Notes: generated by a model not told the origin, from the sequence alone. Positions 42,852 to 53,655 are shown, counted from the stretch's first letter. The stretch is 64,000 bases of DNA from Clostridium ganghwense (GCF_026735165.1 NZ_JAPQES010000004.1:1-64000); one strand, 5' to 3'. Translations and numbers: made by a program.

Positions 42852-44609
42852 TTATTGTTCTATATTTGCTCTTCCACTATAAACAACTCCACGAGCAACA
42901 TCTAGAGTTATAAATGATCCTGATTTTATAGATTCTGTAGCTCCACCAGCATTGCAGATAAGAGGTATTCCTCTTGATAAACATTCAATAGCCATGTGTG
43001 AAGTAAGTCCTCCTTGTTCTGATATAACACCAGCAACTCTATCTAAAATATGCATATAATCCTTGTCTAAGTTTTTAACTACTAAAATGTCATCATTTTC
43101 TACCTTTTTAGCAGCTTCTTGTGCATTTTTAACAACCTTAGCTGTTCCATATCCTGGGAAAGAGCCTGCTCCTTTACCTTGTACAAGAACATCTCCAACA
43201 ATATGAACTTTAAGCATATTTGTAGTTCCTGAGTAGTGTACAGGTATTCCTGCTGCTACTACAACTAAATCTCCATTTTCAACATATCCAACTTCTTTTG
43301 CCTTGTTAACAGATTCATTTATCATTTCATCAGTTGATTCAAACTTTCTAGCACATATAGCAAATACACCAAAAGTTAATGCTAATTTTCTTGCAACTTT
43401 TTCATTAGGAGTAACTGCAATTATTGGACATTCTGGTCTATATTTAGAAACCATTCTTGCAGTAGTTCCTGTTTGAGTAGCTGTAATTATAGCTGAAACA
43501 TTTAATTCTCTTGCAGTTGTACAAGTAGCAAGACTTATTGCATTTGCAGGATTAGCTAATACACTTTCTTTTCTCTTATTTAAAGCAGCTTCGTAATCTA
43601 TTTGTGCTTCTGCAGCTGTAGCTATTTTTGACATAGTTTTTGCTGCTTGAACGGGATATTTACCATTTGCAGATTCTCCACTTAACATTACAGCATCTGT
43701 ACCATCGAAAATTGCATTTGCAACGTCTGAAGCTTCTGCTCTTGTAGGTCTTGGATTTCTCATCATAGAATCTAACATTTGAGTTGCAGTAATAACTGGT
43801 TTTCCTGCTTTATTACATTTTTCAATAATCATTTTTTGAACTACAGGAACTTTTTCTATAGGAATTTCAACTCCCATATCTCCTCTTGCAACCATTATAC
43901 CATCAGAGAATTTGATAATTTCATCTATATTATCAACACCCTCTTGGTTTTCTATTTTTGAGAATATTTGAATATCACTTCCACCATTTTGTTCTAAAAC
44001 TTTTCTTATTGCTAAAACGTCTGCTGCTTTTCTTATGAATGAAGCAGCTACCATATCTAGTTCTTGTTCACAACCAAATATTAAATCTGATTTATCCTTT
44101 TCAGTAAGTGCTGGTAATTTTATTGATACATTTGGAACATTTATTCCCTTTTTACTAGATACAAATCCATTATTTGCAACTATGCAATGTACTTTATTTC
44201 CTTCAATTTGTTCTACTGTAAGACCAACTAAACCATCATCTATTAGTATAGTATTTCCTGGTTTTACATCTTGATATAAATTATCATAAGTTACAGAACA
44301 TTTTGTTTCGTCTCCAAGTACATCTTCTCCACAATAAATTGTGAATTTGCTTCCTTCTTTTAATTCAACTTTTTCTGCAAAGTCTTTAGTTCTTATTTCA
44401 GGTCCTTTTGTGTCTAAAACTATTGCAATAGGTTTATTTAATTCTTTTGTTAATTCTTTTATTAGTTTTATTCTGTTCCCATGTTCTTCATGATCACCAT
44501 GAGAAAAGTTAAGTCTAGCTGCATTCATTCCAGCTTTAATTAATTCTGTTAATACTTCTTTGCTTTCACTTGTTGGTCCAATCGTGAAAATCATTTTAGT
44601 TTTTTGCAT
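42852..44609 (-). CDS. pyk: Pyruvate kinase with C-terminal PEP-utiliser domain
   Basis: Transfers phosphate from phosphoenolpyruvate to ADP in the last step of glycolysis. Motifs: NFSHGDHEEH, MVARGDMGVEIP and the signature ATQMLDSMMRNPRPTRAE. At 585 residues it carries the extra domain seen in Bacillus and clostridial enzymes (residues 480-585, GGLTSHMAIECLSRGIPLIC resembling the phosphohistidine domain of PEP-utilising enzymes). It lies 26 bp after pfkA, the classic pfkA-pyk glycolytic operon. A GGAG site precedes the ATG. Confidence 0.97.
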   Translation of the reverse strand: MQKTKMIFTIGPTSESKEVLTELIKAGMNAARLNFSHGDHEEHGNRIKLIKELTKELNKPIAIVLDTKGPEIRTKDFAEKVELKEGSKFTIYCGEDVLGDETKCSVTYDNLYQDVKPGNTILIDDGLVGLTVEQIEGNKVHCIVANNGFVSSKKGINVPNVSIKLPALTEKDKSDLIFGCEQELDMVAASFIRKAADVLAIRKVLEQNGGSDIQIFSKIENQEGVDNIDEIIKFSDGIMVARGDMGVEIPIEKVPVVQKMIIEKCNKAGKPVITATQMLDSMMRNPRPTRAEASDVANAIFDGTDAVMLSGESANGKYPVQAAKTMSKIATAAEAQIDYEAALNKRKESVLANPANAISLATCTTARELNVSAIITATQTGTTARMVSKYRPECPIIAVTPNEKVARKLALTFGVFAICARKFESTDEMINESVNKAKEVGYVENGDLVVVAAGIPVHYSGTTNMLKVHIVGDVLVQGKGAGSFPGYGTAKVVKNAQEAAKKVENDDILVVKNLDKDYMHILDRVAGVISEQGGLTSHMAIECLSRGIPLICNAGGATESIKSGSFITLDVARGVVYSGRANIEQ

Positions 44610-44635
44610 AGTTTACTCTCCTTTAGTTAAAATTT

Positions 44636-45595
44636 TTAATAAGATAATATATTAGCTATATCATATAACTCATCATCAAATTTTCTTTCTACAGCTAGAG
44701 CTTCTTCTATATCGTCATCAACAATTTTTCCATCTCTTGTTCCAACTACTCTTGAAGATTTTCCCTCTATCAATAACTCAACTGCTCTAGCTCCCATTCT
44801 TGATGCTAAAACTCTATCAAAAGCTGATGGACTTCCTCCTCTTTGGATATGTCCAAGTATTGTTGCTCTTGTTTCTATTCCTGTTACTTCTTGAACTTTT
44901 TCAGCCAAGTTTTCAGCTCCACCTACTCCTTCTGCTAACATAACCAAATTATGAAGCTTTCCTCTTAACTTTCCTTCTAGAATTTTTCTACTTAGTTCAT
45001 CTTCATTAAAACCTTTTTCGGGAACTATAATACTTTCAGCTCCACCTGCAACTCCTGCATAAAGAGCTAAATCACCACAATTTCTTCCCATAACTTCTAT
45101 TATACTAACTCTTTCATGAGAAGATGATGTGTCTCTTAGTTTGTTTATTGCATCTAATACTGTATTTAATGCAGTATCAAACCCTATTGTATAATCTGTA
45201 TAAGCTAAATCATTATCTATAGTTCCTGGTAAACCTATTGTAGATATTCCTAGTTTTGATAGTAATCTAGCTCCTTGGAAAGAACCATCTCCTCCAATTA
45301 CTACAACACCGTCAATTCCAAATGCCTTTAGAATATTAACTGCTTTTTTTCTACCTTCTTCAGTTCTAAATTCTTCACAACGAGCTGTTCTAAGAATTGT
45401 CCCACCTCTTTGAATTATATCAGCTACACTTTGACGTCCCATTTCAAAAATTTCACCATTAATTAAACCACTGTATCCTCTTTGAATCCCCATTACTTTA
45501 AGGCCTTTGGCCAATCCTACTCTTACTACTGACCTTATAGCAGCATTCATTCCTGGTGCATCTCCACCACTTGTTAAAACAGCAATTGTTCTCAT
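44636..45595 (-). CDS. pfkA: ATP-dependent 6-phosphofructokinase
   Basis: Phosphorylates fructose 6-phosphate at C1, the committed glycolytic step. A 319-residue bacterial PfkA with [12 protein letters not shown] (ATP loop), [29 protein letters not shown] with the catalytic Asp, [15 protein letters not shown] and the signature [30 protein letters not shown] precedes the ATG. The leader contains a small CGGGA/TCCCG hairpin (about 45617-45640). It is first in the pfkA-pyk operon; a strong terminator separates it from dnaE. Confidence 0.98.
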   Translation of the reverse strand: MRTIAVLTSGGDAPGMNAAIRSVVRVGLAKGLKVMGIQRGYSGLINGEIFEMGRQSVADIIQRGGTILRTARCEEFRTEEGRKKAVNILKAFGIDGVVVIGGDGSFQGARLLSKLGISTIGLPGTIDNDLAYTDYTIGFDTALNTVLDAINKLRDTSSSHERVSIIEVMGRNCGDLALYAGVAGGAESIIVPEKGFNEDELSRKILEGKLRGKLHNLVMLAEGVGGAENLAEKVQEVTGIETRATILGHIQRGGSPSAFDRVLASRMGARAVELLIEGKSSRVVGTRDGKIVDDDIEEALAVERKFDDELYDIANILSY

Positions 45596-45728
45596 AATTA
45601 CTCCCTCCTGAAACTGCCGGGACTTTTTTCATCCCGTCAAACCTATAAATTAACTATTTTAATACTATTTTTAACTACCGATAGTATACCACAAATATTG
45701 TTATTTTTTCATTGAAGTTTCTTACAGA

Positions 45729-45780
45729 AATACAAAAATAATATTATTTTTTGTATAAACTCTAATATTATTTTTGTATT
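45729..45780. terminator. Terminator of dnaE
   Basis: AATACAAAAATAATATTA and its exact complement 16 bases on form an 18-bp perfect but AT-rich stem ending in T-rich DNA. Confidence 0.65.
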
Positions 45781-45833
45781 TTCTTAATAATATTTTGTTT
45801 AACCTTAGAAGTAAATATACTATAAATTTTAGA

Positions 45834-48800
45834 TTATATTACTTTCACATTGTCTTTTCCAAATTTATCCATTAAGTAGTTTAGTAATTCTTCTTCTTCT
45901 TGAATCCAAAATTCTCTACTCAACATATATTTTTTTCTTTCTTTTCTAGTACATATGAATACTGGTACATTACCCTTATTTTTCAGAAATTTCTCTTTTA
46001 AATAATTTTTAGTTTTTAGTACTTCTTTATCTTCTTCAACTAAAATATATAATTTTTTATTAGATGTCCTTACTAACGTTTGAAGATTATCACATAAAAT
46101 TTTAGGCTGTTCATCTTCTCTCTTAGTAACTCTCCCTTTTATTAAAACAATTTCATCTTCTACTATTAATTCATTAAACTTATCTAAAACTTTTGGGAAA
46201 ATTATAACCTCTAATACTCCATATAAATCTTCCAATTTAATAAAAGCCATCATAGTATTATTTTTAGTTATTTTTCTATTGACCTCACTTATAATCCCAC
46301 CAATAATAACTCTCTGTCCATCCTTTATTTTTGCATTTTGTTCCTCTACATGTTTTGCAGCCTCATCCAGTAATTCCTCTTCTAATGATTCATCTCCTAG
46401 TATATCAACGCTTCTAGCTGAAGTAACATTTTTAAGAGTTCCTTCATAATCTTCTAATGGATGCCCGGACAAATAAAGTCCCGTCATTTCTTTTTCCATA
46501 GCTAAAAGATATTTTTTATCAAATTCTTTAATATTAGGATATTTTATTTCTATTTCTTTAAACTCATCTTTAAATCCAGAGAATAAGCTCATTTGACCCT
46601 CAATATTTTTTTTCCTCTGACTAACTATAGAATCTATTATCCTCTCGTAAACAGCTAAAAGTTGTGAACGATAAATACAAAAACAATCAAAAGCTCCAGC
46701 TTTTATTAAACTTTCTATCATTCTTTTATTTATACACCTAGAATCTACCTTATTACAAAAATCAATAAAGTTTGTAAATTTACCTTTTGCATTTCTAGTC
46801 TTAACTATATTTTCTATAATATTATCACCAACATTTTTAATAGCCGCAAGACCAAATCGAATTTTATTATTTTGAACTGTAAATTTACCAAAGCTCTCGT
46901 TTATATCTGGTGATAAAGTCTCTATATTCATTTCTTGTGCAGCTCTAGTATAAAGAGCTACCTTATCACTATTTCCTCTTACACTATTAAGCATTGCTGC
47001 CATAAACTCAGTAGGATAGTAATGAACTAAATATGCAGTGCCATAAGCTACAACTGCATAAGCAGCAGCATGAGATTTATTAAAAGCATAAGAAGCAAAA
47101 TCCATCATAGAATCATAGATTTTATTTGCAGCTTCTTCGCTGATTCCATTTCTAACACAACCAGGAACCTCTACATTACCATTTTCATCTACAATTCCAT
47201 ATATAAAATTCTTTCTTTCCTCTTCCATAACTTTATGCTTCTTCTTAGACATAGCACGACGAACAAGGTCACTTCGACCCATAGAATATCCTGCTAAATC
47301 TCTAACTATCTGCATAACCTGTTCCTGATATACCATACATCCATAAGTAACTCCAAGAATTGGCTGAAGCTGTGGAGTCTCATATTCTACCTTATCTGGA
47401 TTATTTTTATTTCTAATATATGTTGGTATTTCTGCCATAGGACCTGGTCTATACAAACTTATTCCAGCTATAATATCTTCTAAGCTTTCAGGCTTTAATT
47501 CTTTCATGAAACTCGTCATTCCCGGAGACTCAAGTTGAAATATACCAACTGTTTTTCCTCTTCCAATCATCTTATATACATTTTGATCTTCAAAATTTAT
47601 TTTATCTATGTCTATTTCTACACCAGTATTTTCTTTTATAAGTTCTACTGCATCTCTCATAACTGTAAGAGTTCTAAGTCCCAAGAAATCCATTTTTAAA
47701 AGTCCCAATTCTTCTAAAGTAGTCATAGTAAATTGAGCTACTATTGACTCTTCATTTTTTAAAAGAGGAACATAGTTTACTAGAGGTTGTGATGCAATTA
47801 CAACTCCCGCTGCATGAGTTGACGTATGTCTTGGAAGCCCCTCTAATGCTTTTGCAACATCAATTAATTCTTTAACTCTATCATCACTATCATATTCAAG
47901 CTTAAATTCTGGATTCATTTCCAAAGCTTTATCTATAGTTATTCCTAGAACTGTTGGAATCATTTTAGCTATTCTATCTACCTCAGCATAAGAATAATTC
48001 ATAGCTCTTCCAACATCTCTTATACAGGCTCTTGGTGCCATAGTTCCAAAAGTAACTATCTGTGACACATTGTCTTTTCCATATTTTTCAACAACATAAT
48101 CTATAACTTCACCACGTCTCTCATAGCAAAAGTCACTATCTATATCTGGCATGGATACACGATCAGGATTTAAAAAACGCTCAAATATAAGACTATATTT
48201 TATAGGATCTATTTTAGTTATTCCTAAAGTATAAGCTACTAAGGATCCTGCAGCACTACCACGTCCCGGCCCTGTAATTATTCCTTTTTCGTTTGAAAAT
48301 CTAAAAAAGTCCCAAACAATCAAGAAATAATCTACATATCCCATTTGCTTGATTACTCCAAGTTCATATTCAAGCCTTTCTTTCAATTGTTGATCTATAT
48401 GTGCATACCTTTCCTTTAATCCCTTATAGCATAAATCTCTCATATACTCATAATGATCAGTTCCTTTTGGTAGAGGAAAATTGGGAAGTTTAGACTCATG
48501 AAATTTATAGTCAAAATTACATTCCTCAGCAATTTTTGCTGTATTCCCTAAAGCTTCAGGTGCATACGCAAATCTCTCATACATCTCTTCTGGTGTTCTT
48601 AAATAAAATTGTTCTGGCTCATAATGCATTCTATTTTCATCATCTAAATTTTTTCCTGTTTGAATACAAAGTAGTACATCATGAGATTTTGTATCTTCTT
48701 TTTTAATATAATGAACATCATTTGTGGCAACAAGAGGAATATCTAGCTCCTTTGATAAATCCACAAGCATCTCATTAACTTTAAGCTGTTCTTCCATACC

Positions 48801-49358
48801 ATGATACTGTAATTCTAAATAAAAACCATCCTTAAAAGTTTCTTTATAAAAAAGTGCTTTTTCTTTCGCTTTTTCTATATTATTATCCAGTAAGTTTGCC
48901 TGAACCTCGCCTGCTAAACAAGCACTTAAGGCTATTAATCCATTACTGTGTTTTTTTAAATATTCATGATCAACTCGAGGTTTATAATAAAATCCATCTA
49001 TAGAAGCTTTGGATACTATTTTCATAAGGTTTTTGTAACCTTCTTCATTTTTTACCAAAAGAACTAAATGATGAGTTCTATTTTCTCTATCAGTTTGTTT
49101 AATATACATAGACTTAGCTGCTACATATACCTCACATCCAATAATAGGCTTTATTCCTTGTGCTTTTGCCTGTTTATAAAATTCTACACATCCATACATA
49201 GATCCGTGATCTGTTATAGCAAGACTTTTCATTCCTAATTCTTTTGCTCTTGCAATCAGCTTGCTTATCTTACCAGAACCATCTAAAAGACTATATTCTG
49301 TATGAACATGAAGATGACAAAATTCTTTTGTATTTCTAATGTGGATATTTTCTTCCAA
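45834..49358 (-). CDS. dnaE: DNA polymerase III alpha subunit DnaE
   Basis: Replicative polymerase subunit. At 1174 residues it has the PHP domain first (HLHVHTEYSLLDGSG, AITDHGSMYG), the polymerase core with catalytic Asp pair in MPDIDSDFCYERR and TGPGRGSAAGSLVAY, the helix-hairpin-helix region and a C-terminal OB fold (GQRVIIGGIISEVNRKITKN). In low-GC Firmicutes this DnaE works with PolC, extending RNA primers. The TTG start at 49358 follows AGGAGG. It is upstream of pfkA, as usual in clostridia. Confidence 0.97.
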   Translation of the reverse strand: MEENIHIRNTKEFCHLHVHTEYSLLDGSGKISKLIARAKELGMKSLAITDHGSMYGCVEFYKQAKAQGIKPIIGCEVYVAAKSMYIKQTDRENRTHHLVLLVKNEEGYKNLMKIVSKASIDGFYYKPRVDHEYLKKHSNGLIALSACLAGEVQANLLDNNIEKAKEKALFYKETFKDGFYLELQYHGMEEQLKVNEMLVDLSKELDIPLVATNDVHYIKKEDTKSHDVLLCIQTGKNLDDENRMHYEPEQFYLRTPEEMYERFAYAPEALGNTAKIAEECNFDYKFHESKLPNFPLPKGTDHYEYMRDLCYKGLKERYAHIDQQLKERLEYELGVIKQMGYVDYFLIVWDFFRFSNEKGIITGPGRGSAAGSLVAYTLGITKIDPIKYSLIFERFLNPDRVSMPDIDSDFCYERRGEVIDYVVEKYGKDNVSQIVTFGTMAPRACIRDVGRAMNYSYAEVDRIAKMIPTVLGITIDKALEMNPEFKLEYDSDDRVKELIDVAKALEGLPRHTSTHAAGVVIASQPLVNYVPLLKNEESIVAQFTMTTLEELGLLKMDFLGLRTLTVMRDAVELIKENTGVEIDIDKINFEDQNVYKMIGRGKTVGIFQLESPGMTSFMKELKPESLEDIIAGISLYRPGPMAEIPTYIRNKNNPDKVEYETPQLQPILGVTYGCMVYQEQVMQIVRDLAGYSMGRSDLVRRAMSKKKHKVMEEERKNFIYGIVDENGNVEVPGCVRNGISEEAANKIYDSMMDFASYAFNKSHAAAYAVVAYGTAYLVHYYPTEFMAAMLNSVRGNSDKVALYTRAAQEMNIETLSPDINESFGKFTVQNNKIRFGLAAIKNVGDNIIENIVKTRNAKGKFTNFIDFCNKVDSRCINKRMIESLIKAGAFDCFCIYRSQLLAVYERIIDSIVSQRKKNIEGQMSLFSGFKDEFKEIEIKYPNIKEFDKKYLLAMEKEMTGLYLSGHPLEDYEGTLKNVTSARSVDILGDESLEEELLDEAAKHVEEQNAKIKDGQRVIIGGIISEVNRKITKNNTMMAFIKLEDLYGVLEVIIFPKVLDKFNELIVEDEIVLIKGRVTKREDEQPKILCDNLQTLVRTSNKKLYILVEEDKEVLKTKNYLKEKFLKNKGNVPVFICTRKERKKYMLSREFWIQEEEELLNYLMDKFGKDNVKVI

Positions 49359-49545
49359 AGAATCTTTTCCTCCTTTCTCCTTACTTCTCTAATCACATTA
49401 CCGTTCTTACTCTATACCTTTAATAAGGATTACCTTAATAATATCATAATAAAGATAAAAATAAATTAGAAATTTGTGTATTACCTTAAATTATATCTTA
49501 TCTTTAATTCTCTAAACATAAGAACTAAATAATTTTAAAAATTAC

Positions 49546-49583
49546 CCTAACTACTTGACATTACAAAGTAGTTAGGATAATAT
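49546..49583 (+). promoter_or_regulatory. PadR operon promoter with overlapping operator
   Basis: TTGACA (49555-49560), 17 bases, TAATAT (49578-49583) form a near-consensus promoter. The inverted repeat CCTAACTACTT/AAGTAGTTAGG (49546-49556 and 49566-49576) overlaps the -35 box and spacer, a likely PadR binding site for autoregulation. Confidence 0.8.
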
Positions 49584-49623
49584 TTACATACAGACTATTA
49601 TGTAATACAAAGTAGGTGAATAT

Positions 49624-49944
49624 ATGGCTAAGACAACACAGATACTAAAAGGTTTATTGGAAGGATGCATTTTAAATGTAGTTAACAAACATGAAACTTA
49701 CGGGTATGAGATATGCGAAAAGCTATTAAATTATGGATTTGAAGAAATTACAGAAGGTAGTGTTTATCCTATACTTATAAGATTAGAAAAGAAAAAATTA
49801 TTATACTCTATTATGAAAAAATCACCTTTAGGACCTATGCGAAAATACTATTATATTACAGATGAGGGAACTAAAGAATTAGAGGAGTTTATAACTTCTT
49901 GGAACAAAATCAAAAAAAATATTGATAATGTTTTGGAGGAATAA
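49624..49944 (+). CDS. PadR-family transcriptional regulator
   Basis: A 106-residue PadR winged-helix regulator (LKGLLEGCILNVVNKHETYG, EGSVYPILIRLEKKKLL, GPMRKYYYITDEGTKELEEF). The C-terminal helix is short, as in the PadR-s2 subfamily. It is 2 bp upstream of a membrane protein gene and overlaps a consensus promoter with an internal inverted repeat. Probably represses its own operon until a membrane or drug-type signal is present. Confidence 0.92.
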   Translation: MAKTTQILKGLLEGCILNVVNKHETYGYEICEKLLNYGFEEITEGSVYPILIRLEKKKLLYSIMKKSPLGPMRKYYYITDEGTKELEEFITSWNKIKKNIDNVLEE

Positions 49945-49946
49945 AT

Positions 49947-50642
49947 ATGTTATTAGAATTAAAATTAAAAAAAATAAGATTACAAGAACAAAAAAAATTA
50001 AATAGCAAAAATCTAATGATATTTAAAAGTATGTGTACATACATTCAAAATAGCAATTTAAGAGGATACGAAAAAGAAGAAATACTTCAGCAGATAATGG
50101 ATATAATGCTGCAAACTCAAGCAGAAGATAAGAATATGCATTTATTTATTGGAAATGACTATAAAAAATTCTGCGATTCAATAATTAAAGAATATAACAC
50201 TGGAAAGACTCCTATTTATAAAATTTTAAATTATTTTCAGCAATATATTCTTTGTACATTTTCTCTAGTATTAGTGATATTATTAACTAAAGGACTTTTG
50301 AATAATTTTAACTTTACTCTTAATATTACTGTAAGTAATTTTTTCTTAGCAAGTATTATTTCTCTCTTTATAATACCTTTATCTAAAAAAAATCAACAGG
50401 AAAAAGCTTTCATTCCTTTTCCTTTCAAATTCTCTATGCCTAATAACGCTTGGAATATATTTATAGTAATCTTTATAATGATTGGCTACGAGATAATAAT
50501 GAATATTATATCAAATATATTTGGAACAAATATTTCTTTATATACTATAAATTTGTTTAACAATATTATATACGTGATTATCTTTACTATTACAGCTATA
50601 TGTATAGAAATATACAAAAGAACTTCACTAAAAAATAAATAA
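49947..50642 (+). CDS. DUF1048/HAAS-type membrane protein
   Basis: A 231-residue protein with a helical cytoplasmic N-terminus (EILQQIMDIMLQTQAEDKNM, FCDSIIKEYNTGKTP) and four hydrophobic segments in the second half. A helical HAAS/DUF1048 domain followed by membrane segments and paired with PadR is a common Firmicute arrangement. Exact function unknown; probably a stress-responsive membrane component. GGAGG precedes the ATG and overlaps the end of the PadR gene. Confidence 0.75.
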   Translation: MLLELKLKKIRLQEQKKLNSKNLMIFKSMCTYIQNSNLRGYEKEEILQQIMDIMLQTQAEDKNMHLFIGNDYKKFCDSIIKEYNTGKTPIYKILNYFQQYILCTFSLVLVILLTKGLLNNFNFTLNITVSNFFLASIISLFIIPLSKKNQQEKAFIPFPFKFSMPNNAWNIFIVIFIMIGYEIIMNIISNIFGTNISLYTINLFNNIIYVIIFTITAICIEIYKRTSLKNK

Positions 50643-50647
50643 AATTA

Positions 50648-50693
50648 AAAAGGAATTGGAGAAGGTTCATAACCAACTTCAATTCCTTTTCTT
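50648..50693. terminator. Bidirectional terminator between convergent genes
   Basis: AAAAGGAATTG and CAATTCCTTTT with an inner AAGGTT/AACCAACTT helix, T-runs on both sides. It serves the PadR operon and asnA. Confidence 0.85.
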
Positions 50694-51713
50694 TTAAAGT
50701 AATCTAATACCTAATTCTCTACACTCTTCTATAACCTGTTCTGACCATATAGATGCTTGAACCTCTCCAATGTGAGCTTTTCTTAAGAAGAACATACATA
50801 TTCTTGATTGACCTATTCCTCCACCCATAGTTAAAGGTAATTTATCTTCTAAAAGCATTTTGTGGAATTTCAACTCTTTTCTATCCATTTCATCTTCTGC
50901 TTCAAGTTGATATAATAATGCTTCTTTATCTACTCTAATTCCCATAGATGATAATTCGAAAGCACTGTTTAAAATTGGATTCCAGAATATGATATCTCCA
51001 TTAAGTTTCCAATCATCATAATCCGGTGCTCTTCCATCATGTTTTTCTCCTGATGCCAGCTTATCACCTATTTGCATAATAAACACTGCACCTTTTTCTT
51101 TAGCTATTTTGTCTTCTCTTTCCTTTGAAGTTAAATCAGGATACATATCCTCTAATTCTTGAGAAGTAACAAAACTTATTTTCTCTGGTAATATCTTTTT
51201 TATATGTGGATATGCATCATTTATGAAAGCTTCAGTACTTTTAAAAACTTCATATATACCTTCCACAGTTGATTTTAATTTTTCTATTGTTCTATCTTCT
51301 TTAGTTATTACTTTTTCCCAATCCCATTGGTCAACATACATTGAATGAATATTATCTAACTCTTCATCACGACGAATTGCATTCATATCTGTATATAGAC
51401 CTTCTCCTGCTTCAAATTCATATCTATAAAGAGCCATACGCTTCCATTTTGCAAGAGAATGTACTATTTGGAAATTTTCTCCTTTTATATCTAAAGCATC
51501 AAAAGCAACTGGTCTTTCTACTCCATTTAAATTATCATTTATTCCTGAATTAGCATTTACAAAAAGCGGTGCTGATACTCTTATTAAGTTAAGTTTCTTA
51601 GCAAGCTCTCTTTCAAAAAAATCCTTAACACTTTTTATAGCTATTTCTGTCTTTTTTAAATCTAAACTTGATCTATACCCTTCAGGCACTACAAATCTTG
51701 ACATTTTTTCCAT
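50694..51713 (-). CDS. asnA: Aspartate-ammonia ligase
   Basis: Makes asparagine from aspartate, ammonia and ATP. A 339-residue class II aminoacyl-tRNA-synthetase-like enzyme with [49 protein letters not shown] and the final [27 protein letters not shown] motif. AGGGGGA precedes the ATG. It is monocistronic. The 51714-51980 upstream stretch is AT-rich, and I see no T-box or other known leader there. Confidence 0.97.
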   Translation of the reverse strand: MEKMSRFVVPEGYRSSLDLKKTEIAIKSVKDFFERELAKKLNLIRVSAPLFVNANSGINDNLNGVERPVAFDALDIKGENFQIVHSLAKWKRMALYRYEFEAGEGLYTDMNAIRRDEELDNIHSMYVDQWDWEKVITKEDRTIEKLKSTVEGIYEVFKSTEAFINDAYPHIKKILPEKISFVTSQELEDMYPDLTSKEREDKIAKEKGAVFIMQIGDKLASGEKHDGRAPDYDDWKLNGDIIFWNPILNSAFELSSMGIRVDKEALLYQLEAEDEMDRKELKFHKMLLEDKLPLTMGGGIGQSRICMFFLRKAHIGEVQASIWSEQVIEECRELGIRLL

Positions 51714-51980
51714 GTAAATTCCCCCTCGTATATATTAACCTAATTATTAATTAATTGCCCTACCGATTAATTTGTTATCACTTTAATAAGTATTATAAAA
51801 GTTTGTTTGTAATTTGTCAACATTATTTGTTTTTATTTATTAATTCATTTATTTTTTAATGATTATATTAACATTTTATCAATGTGATTGTTTTCAGATA
51901 CCAAAAAAATTTCATATTGTTAAAATTTCTATTCTTAAATACTAGGTTTTACTAAAGCAAAACTAAAATTAAATAAAAAC

Positions 51981-52016
51981 AAACCTAAAGGTAGATAAAT
52001 TCTAACTTTAGGCTTT
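51981..52016 (-). terminator. Terminator of the Dabb-domain gene
   Basis: AAAGCCTAAAG and CTTTAGGTTT form the stem on the minus strand, followed by GTTTTTATTT. The adjacent 51944-51978 repeat resembles 3785-3818. Confidence 0.75.
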
Positions 52017-52034
52017 GATTGTTTACTTATTTTA

Positions 52035-52319
52035 TTAATAGTCTACTGCTGCTGATTTTTCAAGCATAGGCTTTAGATTTTTTAAAACTTCATTTACATG
52101 AAAAGGATGTACTTGATATTCATCCATAGCTTCATGTGAATCAAATCTAGTAACTAAAGCCAAATCAAAAGACCTTTCTGATTTAACTACATCCACTCCA
52201 ATTTCTAAATCTTTTAATTGTGGTATTTTCCCCCTCATACTTTCTAAAATATTTTTAGCTTTTTCCATATTTTCAGTAGAAGGTTCTTTTAACTTAAAAA
52301 ATACAATGTGAGTAAACAT
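52035..52319 (-). CDS. Dabb (stress-responsive A/B barrel) protein
   Basis: A 94-residue dimeric alpha+beta barrel domain protein: MFTHIVFFKLKEPSTENMEK at the start and VTRFDSHEAMDEYQVHPFHV as the second family block. Members include stress proteins and cyclases; function here is unknown. The start is ambiguous between 52319 and 52325. Family members begin with M-x-T-H-I-V, which favours 52319. It follows the ytoI-like gene after 28 bp and may be co-transcribed. Confidence 0.88.
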   Translation of the reverse strand: MFTHIVFFKLKEPSTENMEKAKNILESMRGKIPQLKDLEIGVDVVKSERSFDLALVTRFDSHEAMDEYQVHPFHVNEVLKNLKPMLEKSAAVDY

Positions 52320-52353
52320 AAACATTCATCCCCTTTTATATTTTACTTGTTTT

Positions 52354-53655
52354 TTATCTTACCATTTTAGCTGATAAAAATGCTTTTGCAATTAATTCTT
52401 TCTTTTTATACATAGTGATTTCTACCTTACTGAAGTTTCTTCCCATATCAATTATTTCAGCATATATATCTATAACACTATCCATTTGAACAGGTTTCAT
52501 AAAATATGTCATTATACTATCTACAGTAATATTTATATTGTTTTTATGTCTTAGTGTCATAATACCTATAGTAGACAAAAGCATATTTAATGAACTCCAT
52601 GATGCTGTACCTAGTTGATCTAACATTTCTGGAATTATTTTTCCTGAAAAATTCATCTGATTATCTTTTGTTTCATATCTAAAATTCTTTAGTATTAAGT
52701 CTTCTAGAGTTTCTCCTACCTGAGGCTGTCTAGCTGCATATTGAAGTGCTTTTATAACATCTTGCCGTCCAACAACCCCTATTAACTTCTTACCATCAAC
52801 TACAGGAGAAAGTTCTATGTCTTCCCACCCCATGATATGTGCTGTATATGATACAGTTGTTTTAGCTGTAACCGTTATCGGTTCTCTACTCATTAACTTA
52901 CCAACTGTCATATCTCCACCTGTTCCGCTATTAGGCAAATCTTTTATAGTAACAATCCCCACTACATTCATTTGATCATCTACTACAGGATATCTTTGAT
53001 GCTTTACTTTTTTAATTACTTCTTTAAGCTTTTCTACACTATCATTAACATTTAAGTATTTTGGATTTGTTTTCATAATATCTTCAACAAGAATAATATC
53101 CTTTTTTATTAAACTTTCAGATATTGCCTTATTTATCATACTAGCAACGGTAAAACTATCATAAGTTGTTGATATTATGGGTAAACATTTCTCATCACCT
53201 AGTTTTTTTATTGTATCACTACATGTTAAACCACCAGTTATCAAAACTGCACATTCATGCTCTAAAGCAAGTTTTTGAATGTCTTCTCTATTACCAACAA
53301 TAAGTAAGGATCTTGGCTGAATATATTTCATAGCTTCATTTACTTGCATAGCTCCCATAATAAATTTATTCAATCTCTTATGTATTCCATCTTTACCACC
53401 AATAAGTGTACCATCAACTATATTTACAACTTCTGCGTAACTAAGGGACTCTATATTCTTTTTTTCTACCTTTTCAATTCTAACGGTCCCTACTCTAGGT
53501 ATAGTAGATACAATTCCCATGCCCTCTGCATCTTTTATAGCTCTATAAGCCGTTCCATCACTTACTCCCTGATCGTTAGCAATACTTCGAACAGAAATTT
53601 TAGCTCCCACCTCTAACGAAGATATATATTTTATTATTTCTTCATGCTTTGACAT
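52354..53655 (-). CDS. ytoI: YtoI-like regulator: HTH, DRTGG, two CBS and hotdog domains
   Basis: A 433-residue multidomain protein. Order: winged HTH (residues 1-60, IANDQGVSDGTAYRAIKDAE), DRTGG-like domain (70-180, LLIVGNREDIQKLALEH, LITGGLTCSDTI), paired CBS domains (190-310, RYPVVDDQMNVVGIVTIKDL and LSPVVDGKKLIGVVGRQDVI), and a C-terminal hotdog fold (320-433). This exact architecture is that of Bacillus YtoI, a putative metabolite-sensing regulator. CBS domains probably bind an adenine nucleotide. It lies 9 bp downstream of whiA. Confidence 0.88.
   Translation of the reverse strand: MSKHEEIIKYISSLEVGAKISVRSIANDQGVSDGTAYRAIKDAEGMGIVSTIPRVGTVRIEKVEKKNIESLSYAEVVNIVDGTLIGGKDGIHKRLNKFIMGAMQVNEAMKYIQPRSLLIVGNREDIQKLALEHECAVLITGGLTCSDTIKKLGDEKCLPIISTTYDSFTVASMINKAISESLIKKDIILVEDIMKTNPKYLNVNDSVEKLKEVIKKVKHQRYPVVDDQMNVVGIVTIKDLPNSGTGGDMTVGKLMSREPITVTAKTTVSYTAHIMGWEDIELSPVVDGKKLIGVVGRQDVIKALQYAARQPQVGETLEDLILKNFRYETKDNQMNFSGKIIPEMLDQLGTASWSSLNMLLSTIGIMTLRHKNNINITVDSIMTYFMKPVQMDSVIDIYAEIIDMGRNFSKVEITMYKKKELIAKAFLSAKMVR

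Noticed and set aside
51714-52034. T-box leader upstream of asnA
   Set aside because: No T-box sequence or competing terminator was found; the stretch is simple AT-rich DNA with the terminator of the neighbouring gene.
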